From Bacteroidetes bacterium UBA6161 (GTDB lineage: Bacteria; Bacteroidota; Bacteroidia; NS11-12g; UBA955), in contig DIUJ01000015.1 of assembly GCA_002422315.1 (NCBI GenBank), forward strand, positions 1 through 38,339: a stretch of 38,339 nucleotides of DNA. The letters are read 5' to 3'. The stretch's first letter is position 1. Every line of letters starts with the position of its first letter. Positions 1-8,461 of the stretch are shown here, piece by piece. The notes beneath the pieces were generated by a model. The model saw only the letters and a list, made by a program, of their open reading frames with translations. It was not told the origin of the DNA and ran no database searches. A program made the position numbers and the translations under genes.

Positions 1-520
1 TTCCTCGTTCTGCGTTCTACATTCTGTATTCTGTTTAAAACCGTTTTTTCGCTTTATGTTTTTGTCACGTTTTTTGCAGGGGAAGGCAAAAAAAAGTGCC
101 AAAAACGTAATTTTGCTTTCATTTTAATCCCCGGGTTAAACCCCAGGGCTATAAATATTTTTCTCCTCTGGAGAAATGGAAGCTTTGTTGTTTTTTAAAA
201 GGATTGCTGGTTAAGGAGATTTCGGGTTAAGCCATAGTTGTGTCTGCTTGCCAATAATGCGTTAGTCTCTTTTCACTTTTACCTTTTCGCTTTTCACTTT
301 TCGTTCTACATTCTTCGTTCCTTCTTCTAATGTTTACAGTTTACGGTTTACAGTTTACTTTCAACTTCTTCATTCCTCGTTCTGCGTTCTACATTCTTCG
401 TTCCTTCACCTAATGTTTACGGTTTACGGTTTACTTTTTCACTTTTCACTTCTTCATTCCTCGTTCTACATTCTTCATTCTTCGTTTCTTCCCTCTAACT
501 TCTTACTTCTATATCTATCA
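1..520. repeat. Low-complexity dispersed repeat region
   Basis: No gene is supported here. Short phrases recur: a CGTTCTACATTCTTCGTTCC-type phrase near 301, 384 and 465 (the first two 83 bp apart), TTTACGGTTTAC-type phrases near 335-358 and 415-432, and TTTTCACTTTTCAC phrases near 265-300 and 435-450. Around 126-152 there is a CCCGGGTTAAACCCCAGGGC stretch, which looks like a dispersed intergenic element. The arrangement is irregular, so this is not a clean satellite or a CRISPR array. A short minus-strand reading frame over 587-811 shares sequence with the start of the hydrolase gene and is not credible. Confidence 0.6.
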
Positions 521-639
521 ATCGTATTCAGAAATTCAAGTTAGGATAAAATGGTGTTTCTAAAAAAATTTGTTCTATTGGTAGATTTAAATAAGTTTGC
601 AGGATAAAACTAAATTCAAATAATTTACATGCTTATCCA

Positions 640-647
640 TACTTTTG
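640..647 (+). promoter_or_regulatory. Candidate -7 element (TACTTTTG) for the secreted hydrolase
   Basis: TACTTTTG fits the Bacteroidota TAnnTTTG -7 consensus and lies 69 nt before the hydrolase start codon. I see no clear -33 TTG at the usual spacing, so this is only a candidate. Confidence 0.3.
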
Positions 648-716
648 GCATATATAAGAAACCTGAAATTTTGATAATATATAAAGTTACCAGCATTTAA
701 AAAAACAAATAAACAA

Positions 717-1922
717 ATGACACATTTTGCAATTACTAATATCAATAGAAAAAGCATTTTAAAAAAAACATTCCTTATAATCATTGGTTTTTTCCTGACA
801 GGTGAGAGCAAATCTCAACATACTTTTGGGAGTTTTTATACCAATGATGCTTTAGTAAATTTTATAAAGTCGGGAAATAAAACAGAAAGTGCAACTATAG
901 TCATGGTTCCAGGACTTAATTTAACATCATATATATTCTTTACGACTCCTGATAACAGAAAAGGATGGGCCGAATTATTTGCAGATAAAGGGTATGATGT
1001 ATATATGGTAAATGATCCGAAATTTGATTTCGCCACTGGTGGCATTATGGCACCTTTTAATGTGCCAAGTAATGGAAAGCCAGCCACCACAGGGTCGTCA
1101 CAAGCATGGCAGTCGGACATATGGAGGAGGTGGGGATTTGGAACTTCTCAAGGAAATCCATATCCTGACGCACAATTTCCTACGGATTCTTTTGCCGATT
1201 TCGCATTAAATTATCCTTATGTAGGAACTTCTTCTTATCGATATGAAAATGCTATAAGCGCGGTGATGGATTCTATAAAAGGCAAAGTTTGGGTACTGTC
1301 TCACAGTGCTGGAACACAACCGGCCGTTTTAGCCGTCCATCAAAATAAAGCACAAGTTAATGGCCTAATTTTAATAGAACCAGCCGGACCGCCTGATAGT
1401 ACTGATTTTCCAGATTTTAATGGACTACACATGTTTGGCGTTTATGGCGACTATATAAGTTCTCGAAATCAAACGAGCAGAAAGTTGGCAGTAGAAACTG
1501 TTTCCGCTCTTTTTCAAAATGCAGGTGGTATATCAGACGTTGTATCATTGCCAGATGATTCTTTAGTTAGAGGAAATAGCCATCTATTGATGCAAGACAA
1601 AAACAGCTATTATGTTTTTGATATTATTGGGCACTGGCTCGAACAGTTCAGCACCAATCCCCTTGGAATTGAAAGCAAATTAGAGAATAATATCCGTATA
1701 AACCTTTATCCAAATCCGACAGGCAATGAAGTTTGGGTGGAGAATAACTCAATAGATAATATAGAATACAGTATTTATTCAATGCAAGGACAATTGCTGG
1801 AAAAGTCCAAAGTAATGAATCAAAAAATTGATTTATCAGGTGTTCCTAATGGCTTATTGTTTATTAAATTCGATCACAAAGAACAAGTAATTATTAAAAA
1901 AATTATAAAGAACGGGATTTAA
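717..1922 (+). CDS. Secreted alpha/beta hydrolase with T9SS type A sorting domain
   Basis: A 401-residue protein, probably an exported esterase of unknown substrate. Residues 1-34 form a signal peptide (basic start, then LKKTFLIIIGFFL), with likely cleavage after SKSQ. The hydrolase body covers about 55-310. The nucleophile motif reads SHSAG with Ser197, where the usual first Gly of GxSxG is Ser. GNSHLLMQDKN (His289) resembles the catalytic-His segment of esterase-713-like enzymes. From about 325, INLYPNPTGNEVWVE starts a typical Por/T9SS C-terminal domain, which directs secretion through the type IX system and surface attachment. The gene stands alone. Fold and secretion route are well supported; the substrate is unknown. 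Confidence 0.85.
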   Translation: MTHFAITNINRKSILKKTFLIIIGFFLTGESKSQHTFGSFYTNDALVNFIKSGNKTESATIVMVPGLNLTSYIFFTTPDNRKGWAELFADKGYDVYMVNDPKFDFATGGIMAPFNVPSNGKPATTGSSQAWQSDIWRRWGFGTSQGNPYPDAQFPTDSFADFALNYPYVGTSSYRYENAISAVMDSIKGKVWVLSHSAGTQPAVLAVHQNKAQVNGLILIEPAGPPDSTDFPDFNGLHMFGVYGDYISSRNQTSRKLAVETVSALFQNAGGISDVVSLPDDSLVRGNSHLLMQDKNSYYVFDIIGHWLEQFSTNPLGIESKLENNIRINLYPNPTGNEVWVENNSIDNIEYSIYSMQGQLLEKSKVMNQKIDLSGVPNGLLFIKFDHKEQVIIKKIIKNGI

Positions 1923-2359
1923 CAGTCTAGCTGTTCTTCCTGATGCTATCGAGTGCGTAATTCTTTAAATTATACAAATCATAATTCTCGAGACAAAACA
2001 GTACTTCTGTTAAGCCTTTTTATGGTATGAATGCATTCCTGTTGAATAATTTCATTTAACCTAATTAGTTTTTCAAAACCAAAGTTTGGAATATTGAATT
2101 TTTACAAATAGAAAGTTAGGGACTTTTGGGGAAACAATCTCATACATATATATGTGTAAACATACCCCAATCTATACCATTGCATGGGTAAAAATAATAA
2201 GGGCAAGGATAAATTCCAATATTTATTAAAAACATCTAATATAGAAATCTAGACTTGAACACGCTTGTTTTAAATAAGAAATATACGCAATTTTGCGTGT
2301 ATAGAAGCGTTGAGTGGCATTATAAAATACAACAAGAAAGAATATCTAAAAATTGAATA
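1923..2359. other. Intergenic region without a recognisable gene
   Basis: A weak AACAG/CTGTT hairpin sits right after the hydrolase stop (1921-1935). ACGCAA-TT-TTGCGT, a perfect short inverted repeat, lies at 2285-2298, about 60 nt before the next gene, and could be an operator or a chance palindrome. I see no RNA gene and no good TAnnTTTG promoter. Confidence 0.4.
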
Positions 2360-2959
2360 ATGGGAAAAACGAACCTAATAAACAAGAAAACAAAATTTAC
2401 AATACTTGCATTGCTTTTAATTATCGGCAGACTTTATGACGTTTCAACAACATACCTATTCACGCCAGACCTTAAAAACGAAACTAATGTTTTAGTAAAA
2501 TTTCTAGGTGCAGGTTGGACAAGTGTTATAATCATTCAATCACTTCTACTTGGACTTACCATTTACTTATTGTATTTTTATTTTTTTAAGTTTAAACCAG
2601 AACTTCCAACTAACAAAGACCTGACATTAAAACAATTTGCTTCGTATCTCTATTTCAACGACAAATCATCTTTTAGCAAACTGTTTTACAAATTACCTAC
2701 TAACAAAAAAACATTGCTTGCTTCAACCGGATATATTGTAACAATGACGCTTCTTGCAACTAGCTTTATTGTTGGCACTTCCACGACATTTTTGCTTATA
2801 AGTGATAATTATACGCAACTATACAAACAAGGAATTCCTATCATATTATACACTACTATGATAGGTCTAGCTATTTTGTTTACCATTAGATTTATCAAAC
2901 TTGAGTTTAAAAAATATCAAATTTGTTTGACAGAAAACGATAGAAACAAAGAACAATAA
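2360..2959 (+). CDS. Orphan polytopic membrane protein, function unknown
   Basis: A 199-residue protein with about four hydrophobic helices (roughly residues 14-32, 50-75, 120-148 and 155-178) and a soluble loop at about 80-118. The first helix ends in GRLYDVSTTYLF and is followed by ETNVLVKFLG. This R..D..TT...E.N pattern recalls DUF5658-like small membrane proteins, but I cannot assign it to that family with confidence. There is no operon partner: more than 400 bp lie upstream and the next gene is convergent. The lack of neighbours and the high A+T content would fit a recently gained gene, which is inference only. Confidence 0.6.
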   Translation: MGKTNLINKKTKFTILALLLIIGRLYDVSTTYLFTPDLKNETNVLVKFLGAGWTSVIIIQSLLLGLTIYLLYFYFFKFKPELPTNKDLTLKQFASYLYFNDKSSFSKLFYKLPTNKKTLLASTGYIVTMTLLATSFIVGTSTTFLLISDNYTQLYKQGIPIILYTTMIGLAILFTIRFIKLEFKKYQICLTENDRNKEQ

Positions 2960-3173
2960 GCTCTTTGTCATAAGGAGGGCATTAAAATGAACAACCCCTT
3001 CTAAAAAAAAGCCTAAGATAGAAACTTATAAAATCCTATCCTTGGCTGCAATTTATTTAAACCCAAATTAATCACTAGATATAATCAACCACATAACGGC
3101 TTATCTTTCAATATATAATTGATTAAAACAATCCGTCAGAGGGGTTAAAATTTATTTTGTTGCAATGTTCCTA

Positions 3174-4019
3174 TCATGGAAATTTAGGGAATTTCTTAAA
3201 GTCTGGCTTTCTTTTTTCTAAGAAAGCATTCTTGCCTTCTTGTGCCTCTTCTGTAAAGTAGTATAGAAGGGTGGCATTCCCTGCCAATTCTTGGATTCCT
3301 GCTTGACCGTCCAACTCCGCATTCAAACCACATTTGATCATACGCAAAGCGATTGGACTTTTTTCCATCATTTCTTCACACCATTGCACAACTTCATCTT
3401 CTAGTTTATCCAACGGAACTACCTCATTTACCATACCCATATCTAAAGCTTGCTGAGCAGAATATTGCCTACACAAAAACCAAATTTCTCTTGCTTTTTT
3501 CTGTCCTACGTGCCTTGCAAGGTAACTGCTTCCAAAGCCTCCATCAAAACTTCCAACCTTTGGACCCGTTTGACCAAAAATTGCATTTTCGGAAGCGATT
3601 GTAAGGTCGCACACTATATGAAGTACATGCCCCCCTCCTATGGCATAGCCATTTACCATGGCTACCACAGGCTTGGGAATAGAACGAATCTTTTTCTGCA
3701 AATCCAATACATTCAAACGTGGAATACCGCTCTCGTCTTTATATCCTCCAACTGTTTTAATATTTTGATCGCCACCGCTACAAAATGCCTTGTCGCCAGC
3801 ACCCGTCAATACTACACAATAAATATCTTGGTGTTCCCTACAAATATCCATTGCATCTATCATTTCTATATTTGTTTTTGGTGTAAATGCATTATGGTAT
3901 CTTGGCCTATTGATAGTAATTTTAGCAATACCATTGAAATATTGAAACAATATTTCGTCATACTCCTTAATCGTTACCCATTCTCTTTGGCTTGGGTTGT
4001 CTGTTTTATTTGGTTCCAT
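3174..4019 (-). CDS. menB: 1,4-dihydroxy-2-naphthoyl-CoA synthase (MenB)
   Basis: A crotonase-fold enzyme that closes the second ring of the naphthoquinone nucleus, converting o-succinylbenzoyl-CoA to 1,4-dihydroxy-2-naphthoyl-CoA in menaquinone synthesis. The 281 residues match the family length. Visible landmarks are INRPRYHNAFTP near residue 37, the CSGGDQ loop near 92, NGYAIGGGHVLH, and the MenB signature QTGPKVGSFDGGFGSSYLAR followed by GQKKAREIWFLCRQYSA. The ATG at 4019 lies inside the end of menD (46-nt overlap), so the two are almost certainly cotranscribed and possibly translationally coupled. Menaquinone is the usual respiratory quinone of Bacteroidota. Confidence 0.96.
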   Translation of the reverse strand: MEPNKTDNPSQREWVTIKEYDEILFQYFNGIAKITINRPRYHNAFTPKTNIEMIDAMDICREHQDIYCVVLTGAGDKAFCSGGDQNIKTVGGYKDESGIPRLNVLDLQKKIRSIPKPVVAMVNGYAIGGGHVLHIVCDLTIASENAIFGQTGPKVGSFDGGFGSSYLARHVGQKKAREIWFLCRQYSAQQALDMGMVNEVVPLDKLEDEVVQWCEEMMEKSPIALRMIKCGLNAELDGQAGIQELAGNATLLYYFTEEAQEGKNAFLEKRKPDFKKFPKFP

Positions 4020-5635
4020 ATTTGTTTGTTAATTTTCGAATTGGATTGTATTTCTAACACACAAGCAAGCTTTGTGTTTAAGAACTGCGGCAATAAATCG
4101 GATAAATCTTCCTTATTTTCAGCTTTAAAATAATCCACCCCAAAATCTTTGCAGATATAGGCGCAATTTCTTTGGTGTGGTGTAGTAAATAGGTCAATAG
4201 CTTTTGTACTTTGTGGCCCCGGCAACATATCAAAAATATTGCCCCCGAAATTATTTAATACTATAATTTTAAGATTAGGAACTAATTCGCTATTCCACAA
4301 GGCATTGGAGTCGTAAAAAAAAGCCAAGTCTCCACAAATCACAAAATGTGTTTGTGTGGGGTTTGCCATAGCCGCACCGTAGGCAGTAGAGATGCATCCA
4401 TCTATTCCACTAGTTCCTCTATTGCTAAATATTTTTATACTAGAATCTATGCTGCACCAAGCAGCATACCTAATAGACATAGAATTGGCAAGATGTAAAA
4501 CAGAATTTGAAGGAATTTTCTCTATGCAAGAAACAACAGCAAAAAAGTCGCTAAAAGGCTCAGCTCCTAGTATATCTAAAAGTTGTTTATTGGTTTTAAT
4601 CGCAGAAAAAGAATTTGACCATGCTTTAGAAAAATCCTCATGTGGACTTTTCACTGCTATAGTTTCTGCAGACAGGCTTCGACGGATTATTTGCATTTTG
4701 GTGCCAAACATATTTTTGACCAAATTGCTATCTGCTATGTGATAATGGATAATGCTTGGATCTTTTCGTAAAAGCAATTTAAGGTTTTTATTTAAAAAAA
4801 ACCTGCCAGTAGTAATCAGCATCGAAGGTTTTTGCTTTTCCCATTGGTGTTCGCTTATACTTTGTTCCCATTGGCTATTTGTGCATAAATCTCTGTAAGG
4901 GGAAAGTAGATCGGCCAATAAGGGGTAGCCCAAAGCTTGTAAATCCTTTAAGAAATTTCTGGTTTCTTTATCCTCCGATCCTGCACCACATAGTATCAGT
5001 GTTTTAGGGTGTATTTCTTGTAAAGTAGTGGTGTTTTTAGGAAAGGTAAAACTTCTTATTTTAGTTTTAAAAGGTTCATAATCTGGCAAACCTGCATTGG
5101 GGAAATAAAGTGGTTCAGAAAAATGAAAATTTATATGTACCGCACCCTGGTCGGGAAAATGTAAACTATCCCATGATTTTTGGGCCAATCGTATTACCGA
5201 TCCATAAGAAGGGCTTGTTTCCATTCGCCCCTTCCACTCATAATATTTATTTACAAAAGTACCGTATACTTTTTTTTGTGGAATTGTTTGGTTTTCCCAG
5301 CTATCTACAAGATACTGTGGCCTATCGGCTGTAAGAACAAGAAGCTTGGCATGTAAATACTTAGCTTCTGCTATAGCAGGAAAAAGATTGAGAGTTGCAG
5401 TTCCTGAAGTACAAATTAAAACTGAAGGAAGATTTGTAGCTAGAGAAACTCCTAATGCTTTGTATGCCGCACTTCTCTCATCTACCACAGAAACTACGGA
5501 AAATGGAGCTGCTTCGGAGGCTGCTATAATTAGAGGAGCATTTCTGGAACCTGGAGACACAAAAACATGGCGTATACCCATGTCGTACAAGCAGCGAAAA
5601 AATAAATTCAGGTTTTTTTGTCCAGATACTTTCAT
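3974..5635 (-). CDS. menD: SEPHCHC synthase (MenD)
   Basis: 2-succinyl-5-enolpyruvyl-6-hydroxy-3-cyclohexene-1-carboxylate synthase, the thiamine-diphosphate enzyme that joins isochorismate and 2-oxoglutarate early in menaquinone synthesis. It has 553 residues, a normal length. The N-terminal domain shows FVSPGSRNAPL, a conserved DERSAAYKALG segment, TSGTATLNLFPAIAEA and LTADRP. The C-terminal ThDP-binding domain shows NRGTSGIDGCISTAYGAA and ICGDLAFFYDSNALWN. It is first in a menD-menB pair. Other men genes are not in this window. Confidence 0.95.
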   Translation of the reverse strand: MKVSGQKNLNLFFRCLYDMGIRHVFVSPGSRNAPLIIAASEAAPFSVVSVVDERSAAYKALGVSLATNLPSVLICTSGTATLNLFPAIAEAKYLHAKLLVLTADRPQYLVDSWENQTIPQKKVYGTFVNKYYEWKGRMETSPSYGSVIRLAQKSWDSLHFPDQGAVHINFHFSEPLYFPNAGLPDYEPFKTKIRSFTFPKNTTTLQEIHPKTLILCGAGSEDKETRNFLKDLQALGYPLLADLLSPYRDLCTNSQWEQSISEHQWEKQKPSMLITTGRFFLNKNLKLLLRKDPSIIHYHIADSNLVKNMFGTKMQIIRRSLSAETIAVKSPHEDFSKAWSNSFSAIKTNKQLLDILGAEPFSDFFAVVSCIEKIPSNSVLHLANSMSIRYAAWCSIDSSIKIFSNRGTSGIDGCISTAYGAAMANPTQTHFVICGDLAFFYDSNALWNSELVPNLKIIVLNNFGGNIFDMLPGPQSTKAIDLFTTPHQRNCAYICKDFGVDYFKAENKEDLSDLLPQFLNTKLACVLEIQSNSKINKQIWNQIKQTTQAKENG

Positions 5636-5670
5636 AAAAATCTATAATCCAAGGGATGTTTAGCGGTCCA

Positions 5671-5678
5671 CAAAAATA
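5671..5678 (-). promoter_or_regulatory. Candidate -7 element (TATTTTTG) for menD-menB
   Basis: On the minus strand this reads TATTTTTG, a match to TAnnTTTG, 35 nt before the menD ATG. The upstream -33 region is not clear. Confidence 0.35.
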
Positions 5679-5911
5679 TTCAAAATATTCAATCCTTTGT
5701 GTTTTGATTTATGGAAGAAAAAAATGGACTTTTAACTACTATAAATTCTGAAAATCCAAAGCAGTTTTGCCGAGTTCAGTTCTACCTTCGGCAACTCCAC
5801 GAGGGGAATAAAGAAAAGTTCAAACATTATTCCATACTATACTTGTAAATCAGACAATTCCTAAGCAACAATTTACATTGAAAGGGGGTGAATATTTAGA
5901 GATTAAAATAC

Positions 5912-5919
5912 TATATTTG
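5912..5919 (+). promoter_or_regulatory. Candidate -7 element (TATATTTG) for tRNA-Leu
   Basis: TATATTTG fits TAnnTTTG and lies 25 nt before the mature tRNA 5' end, a plausible distance for a short tRNA leader. Confidence 0.5.
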
Positions 5920-5944
5920 CGCTGTTGAATTAGTTCTAAAATAT

Positions 5945-6028
5945 GCCCGGGTGGTGAAATTGGTAGACATGCCATCTTGAGGGGGTGGTGCACTTATGTG
6001 CATGCAAGTTCGAGTCTTGTCCCGGGCA
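5945..6028 (+). tRNA. tRNA-Leu (anticodon GAG)
   Basis: The acceptor stem GCCCGGG (5945-5951) pairs fully with CCCGGGC (6021-6027), followed by discriminator A. The anticodon stem is CCATC/GGTGG around loop TTGAGGG, giving anticodon GAG at 5979-5981. The long variable arm TGCAC-TTAT-GTGCA is typical of a class II (Leu) tRNA. The T arm contains TTCGAGT. The 3' CCA is not encoded (the DNA reads ACA), so CCA must be added enzymatically. Confidence 0.96.
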
Positions 6029-6087
6029 CAGAAAGCAGTTTGGCACGAATTTTTCTAAGATTAATCTTAAATTTAAAAAACACACCT

Positions 6088-6570
6088 ATGCAAAAAAATA
6101 TTCTTTTAAGTAGTTTGGCTTTAGTATTTGCCGCAATAGTTTCTTTTACTACAATAGGGTCTAAAAACAATAGCAATATTGTATGGTATGATTTTCAGGA
6201 AGGCTACGACCTAGCGGTTAAACAAGAAAAAATGATCATGGTGGATATGTACACCGAATGGTGTGGATACTGTAAACTTATGGATAAAAATACGTTTAGC
6301 GATACCGGAATCATTCATAAGATAAATAAAAACTTTATTGCTATAAAATTCAATCCAGAGATAGACGCCAAGTATTTAGTAGACGGCAAAGTAATGAGTT
6401 CAGGAGAACTAAAGCTTTGGCTAGGCGGAGGCAAACACTATGGCTACCCTACCACTTATTTTTGGACTAAACCACACAAAAATAATAAAATAGATTTGTT
6501 AGTTGGCTATCAAAAACCAAAAGAGTTTGACAGAATGCTAGATAAATACATAGCTGAAAACAGCAATTAA
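6088..6570 (+). CDS. Thioredoxin-fold protein, exported
   Basis: A 160-residue thioredoxin-like protein. The ATG at 6088 was chosen because any earlier in-frame start would lie inside tRNA-Leu, and this one gives a proper signal peptide or anchor (KNILLSSLALVFAAIVSF). The active site is WCGYC (Cys59, Cys62), inside DMYTEWCGYCKLMDKNTF, and the cis-proline is in YGYPTTYF (Pro121). It resembles DUF255/thioredoxin_7-type periplasmic disulfide proteins. Probable role is periplasmic thiol-disulfide exchange; the partner is unknown. It lies 59 nt after the tRNA with no terminator between, so it may share its transcript. Its stop is one base from the convergent MORN gene's stop. Confidence 0.85.
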   Translation: MQKNILLSSLALVFAAIVSFTTIGSKNNSNIVWYDFQEGYDLAVKQEKMIMVDMYTEWCGYCKLMDKNTFSDTGIIHKINKNFIAIKFNPEIDAKYLVDGKVMSSGELKLWLGGGKHYGYPTTYFWTKPHKNNKIDLLVGYQKPKEFDRMLDKYIAENSN

Positions 6571-6571
6571 A

Positions 6572-7423
6572 TTACTTTACTGGTTCATTTTTCGCCCATG
6601 TTCCATTGAAAAGCAGAGTGCCTTCTGCAGAGACCAACTTCCCTGTTCCCGATCTTAAATCATTTTCCCAGTTTCCTATATATTTTTCTCCAGTGGCAAA
6701 AGTATATTCTCCAAAGCCATGTCTTTTGTCGTTTACAAAGTCACCTTCATATTTATCTTTGTTAGCCCATATATACCAACCATTTCCGTGTCTTTTGTTA
6801 TCCTTCCAATTCCCCTTGTATATCCCACCTGTATTGTAAAATCCTACGCCATAACCCTCTGCTTTTTGGTTATTTAATTTACCGAAATAGTTTATCTCTA
6901 TACCATTTGAATTTAAAAAACTCAATTCCCCTATGCTATTTTCTAACTTTCTAATGCTGTCGGATAGCAAATTGATTTCTATTTCTTTGTGCAATAAGAG
7001 GCTGCTAATTTGTTTTTTATTTAAGGAAAGACTGTCCGCAAAATGCTCTAAAAACTGTACTTGTTTTTCGGAATTAAAATACTTTTTCAATTGTTTAGAA
7101 AAATTGGAATTGCTTTGGCCCAACAAAGTTTCTAGAGAATACAGGCTATCTTTTATAGCACTAAATGTTTTAAGAAAAATCAAACTTTTTTGTTTAAAAG
7201 GGTTGTTATCTATTGATTCTAGGGCAAGTAATGCCGAATCGAATTCATAGTTAAAGATAAATTCATTTGATTTGAGTATTGTTTCAGCGTTTTTTAGAGA
7301 ATCTTGCAATGCTGTATTTTCTTTTTGCAGGGCTAATTTCTCTTTGTTAGAAAATATAAATAATCCAATGGCTATAAGAAAAAGCAGTAAGGTTGAGAGT
7401 AAAAGGAGTTGATTTTTATTCAT
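6572..7423 (-). CDS. MORN-repeat protein with membrane anchor and coiled coil
   Basis: 283 residues. An N-terminal membrane helix (about 7-24) is followed by coiled-coil-rich segments (about 26-50 and 115-170). The C-terminal third has three clear MORN repeats starting YKGNWKDNKRHGNG, YEGDFVNDKRHGFG and YIGNWENDLRSGTG, plus a partial one at FNGTW. MORN repeats usually mediate protein or lipid contacts, so a membrane-associated scaffold is a reasonable inference; no enzyme motif is visible. It starts 2 nt after the DUF2490 gene ends, so the two form an operon. Confidence 0.8.
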   Translation of the reverse strand: MNKNQLLLLSTLLLFLIAIGLFIFSNKEKLALQKENTALQDSLKNAETILKSNEFIFNYEFDSALLALESIDNNPFKQKSLIFLKTFSAIKDSLYSLETLLGQSNSNFSKQLKKYFNSEKQVQFLEHFADSLSLNKKQISSLLLHKEIEINLLSDSIRKLENSIGELSFLNSNGIEINYFGKLNNQKAEGYGVGFYNTGGIYKGNWKDNKRHGNGWYIWANKDKYEGDFVNDKRHGFGEYTFATGEKYIGNWENDLRSGTGKLVSAEGTLLFNGTWAKNEPVK

Positions 7424-7425
7424 AC

Positions 7426-8229
7426 TTAAAAACCTAAGTTTATTGAGGGAAGTTTATTTTCGATTTTTCTTGCATCAAAACCAATCATTATATTGAATCT
7501 TAAGATATGGGATGTTCTATATTCAAAACCTGTAGATTTTTGGCCTAGTGTCCACATGTGGCCTGCAAAAAAGGTAATATTTTTATTGTATACATATCCA
7601 AAGCCATTATAGGTTCTAAAATCTTCAAAAGGATTGTAAACTATAGACTTTCCGGAGTGCATAAAAATCTCCGTACTTGGTGAGAAATAGAGCGTTTTTT
7701 CCTTTATTTTTTTGGTATTAATTGGGATGTAAGCAAATAATTTGTAGCGGTAGCGATTGGTATAATCATGACTAGTACCTATGCTATTGCTTCTTTTCCA
7801 TCTGTGTTCAAACCTAAATTGATGGTAAACTTTAGCTCGACCAATTTCGTGTCCTGTAAAGAGCCATTGGTGCCAAATTCTTGGCTCTAGGGTTACTTTT
7901 TCAAAATTAGGATTTCCGGGGTCTGGAGTAAAATTAAAAACAAGAGTCGGCCCTACAACTATTTCAAAATGAGGGTTTACAAAAATATTCAGGCCTGCCC
8001 TATTGTATATTTGCCTTGTTATTCCTACAAAACTAGCAACATTTTCTGGGGAGTTACCCAATCTGTAATGATGCTCTCCATAATATCCTAATTTATTGGT
8101 AATTTTACCTTTAATATATGCCCCATTCCATATTCCTGTTGCTTCTAAATTTATTTGGGAATTGTTTTGCCCACTAGAGGAATTTGTAAAGCAAACAATT
8201 AAAAAAAGAAACGAGAGGTTTTTTAGCAT
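7426..8229 (-). CDS. DUF2490-family outer-membrane-like protein
   Basis: 267 residues from the ATG at 8229. A TTG 24 nt further upstream is in frame but lies inside a good promoter -7 box, and the ATG gives a clean signal peptide (MLKNLSFLFLIVCFTNSSSGQ). The remainder is rich in aromatic, alternating beta segments: GYYGEHHYRLG, EPRIWHQWLFTGHEIGR, VYHQFRFEHRW, NRYRYKLFAYIPI and a final PSINLGF. This is the DUF2490 pattern, thought to be a small outer-membrane beta barrel. Its function is not known. It leads the pair with the MORN protein. Confidence 0.75.
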   Translation of the reverse strand: MLKNLSFLFLIVCFTNSSSGQNNSQINLEATGIWNGAYIKGKITNKLGYYGEHHYRLGNSPENVASFVGITRQIYNRAGLNIFVNPHFEIVVGPTLVFNFTPDPGNPNFEKVTLEPRIWHQWLFTGHEIGRAKVYHQFRFEHRWKRSNSIGTSHDYTNRYRYKLFAYIPINTKKIKEKTLYFSPSTEIFMHSGKSIVYNPFEDFRTYNGFGYVYNKNITFFAGHMWTLGQKSTGFEYRTSHILRFNIMIGFDARKIENKLPSINLGF

Positions 8230-8250
8230 ATTGGGCCTAAATAAGGTTTG

Positions 8251-8258
8251 CAAAAATA
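8251..8258 (-). promoter_or_regulatory. Candidate -7 element (TATTTTTG) for the DUF2490-MORN operon
   Basis: Minus-strand TATTTTTG, 21 nt before the ATG at 8229. It overlaps the alternative TTG start, which argues for the ATG. Confidence 0.45.
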
Positions 8259-8317
8259 ATTATTTTTTTTACAAACATTTGCCAAACAAACGCTTGCTAA
8301 CTTATAAAAAAGTAAGT

Positions 8318-8461
8318 CTAACGAATTTCATCGTCATTTTCAGAAAATGAGTCGGGTTCGGCTTTAGGTTTAGTGGTTAAAACCCTATAAAAAAAATAGG
8401 CCGTTATCCCAATTACTATTGTTTCTGTTACCAGCATGGTAACTAGCGCTGTATTTGTCAT
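8318..8461 (-). CDS. MetS-like small subunit of an NSS-family transporter
   Basis: A 47-residue product: MTNTALVTMLVTETIVIG, more hydrophobic residues ending AYFFYRVL, then a hydrophilic tail KPKAEPDSFSENDDEIR. It therefore has one membrane helix and an acidic tail. Its ATG (8461-8459) overlaps the stop of the transporter gene (ATGA), indicating translational coupling. Sodium symporters of this family, as in corynebacterial MetPS, are known to have a tiny single-helix subunit with the TAIVMMxxxxxxxWGG-like pattern. The match here rests on position, size and topology more than on sequence. Confidence 0.75.
   Translation of the reverse strand: MTNTALVTMLVTETIVIGITAYFFYRVLTTKPKAEPDSFSENDDEIR

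Larger units (their letters stand above)
5636..5944. other. Intergenic region between menD and tRNA-Leu
   Basis: It holds the divergent promoters of menD and the tRNA, and a 7-bp hairpin TTGCCGA/TCGGCAA at 5767-5794 with no T tract. A 45-codon plus-strand frame (5711-5848, ATG to TAA) spans the hairpin; its product (MEEKNGLLTT...) matches nothing I recognise, so I do not call it a gene. Confidence 0.35.

Noticed and set aside
3088..3100. Integron attC-like core (ATAACGGC) after the orphan membrane gene
   Set aside because: No complementary GCCGTTAT partner and no second site flank the gene.
3450..4133. 227-residue plus-strand frame
   Set aside because: It lies antisense to menB/menD, whose products are clearly recognised; no motif in the antisense product.
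8230..8253. N-terminal extension of the DUF2490 protein from a TTG
   Set aside because: The TTG lies in a good -7 promoter box and the later ATG gives a better signal peptide.
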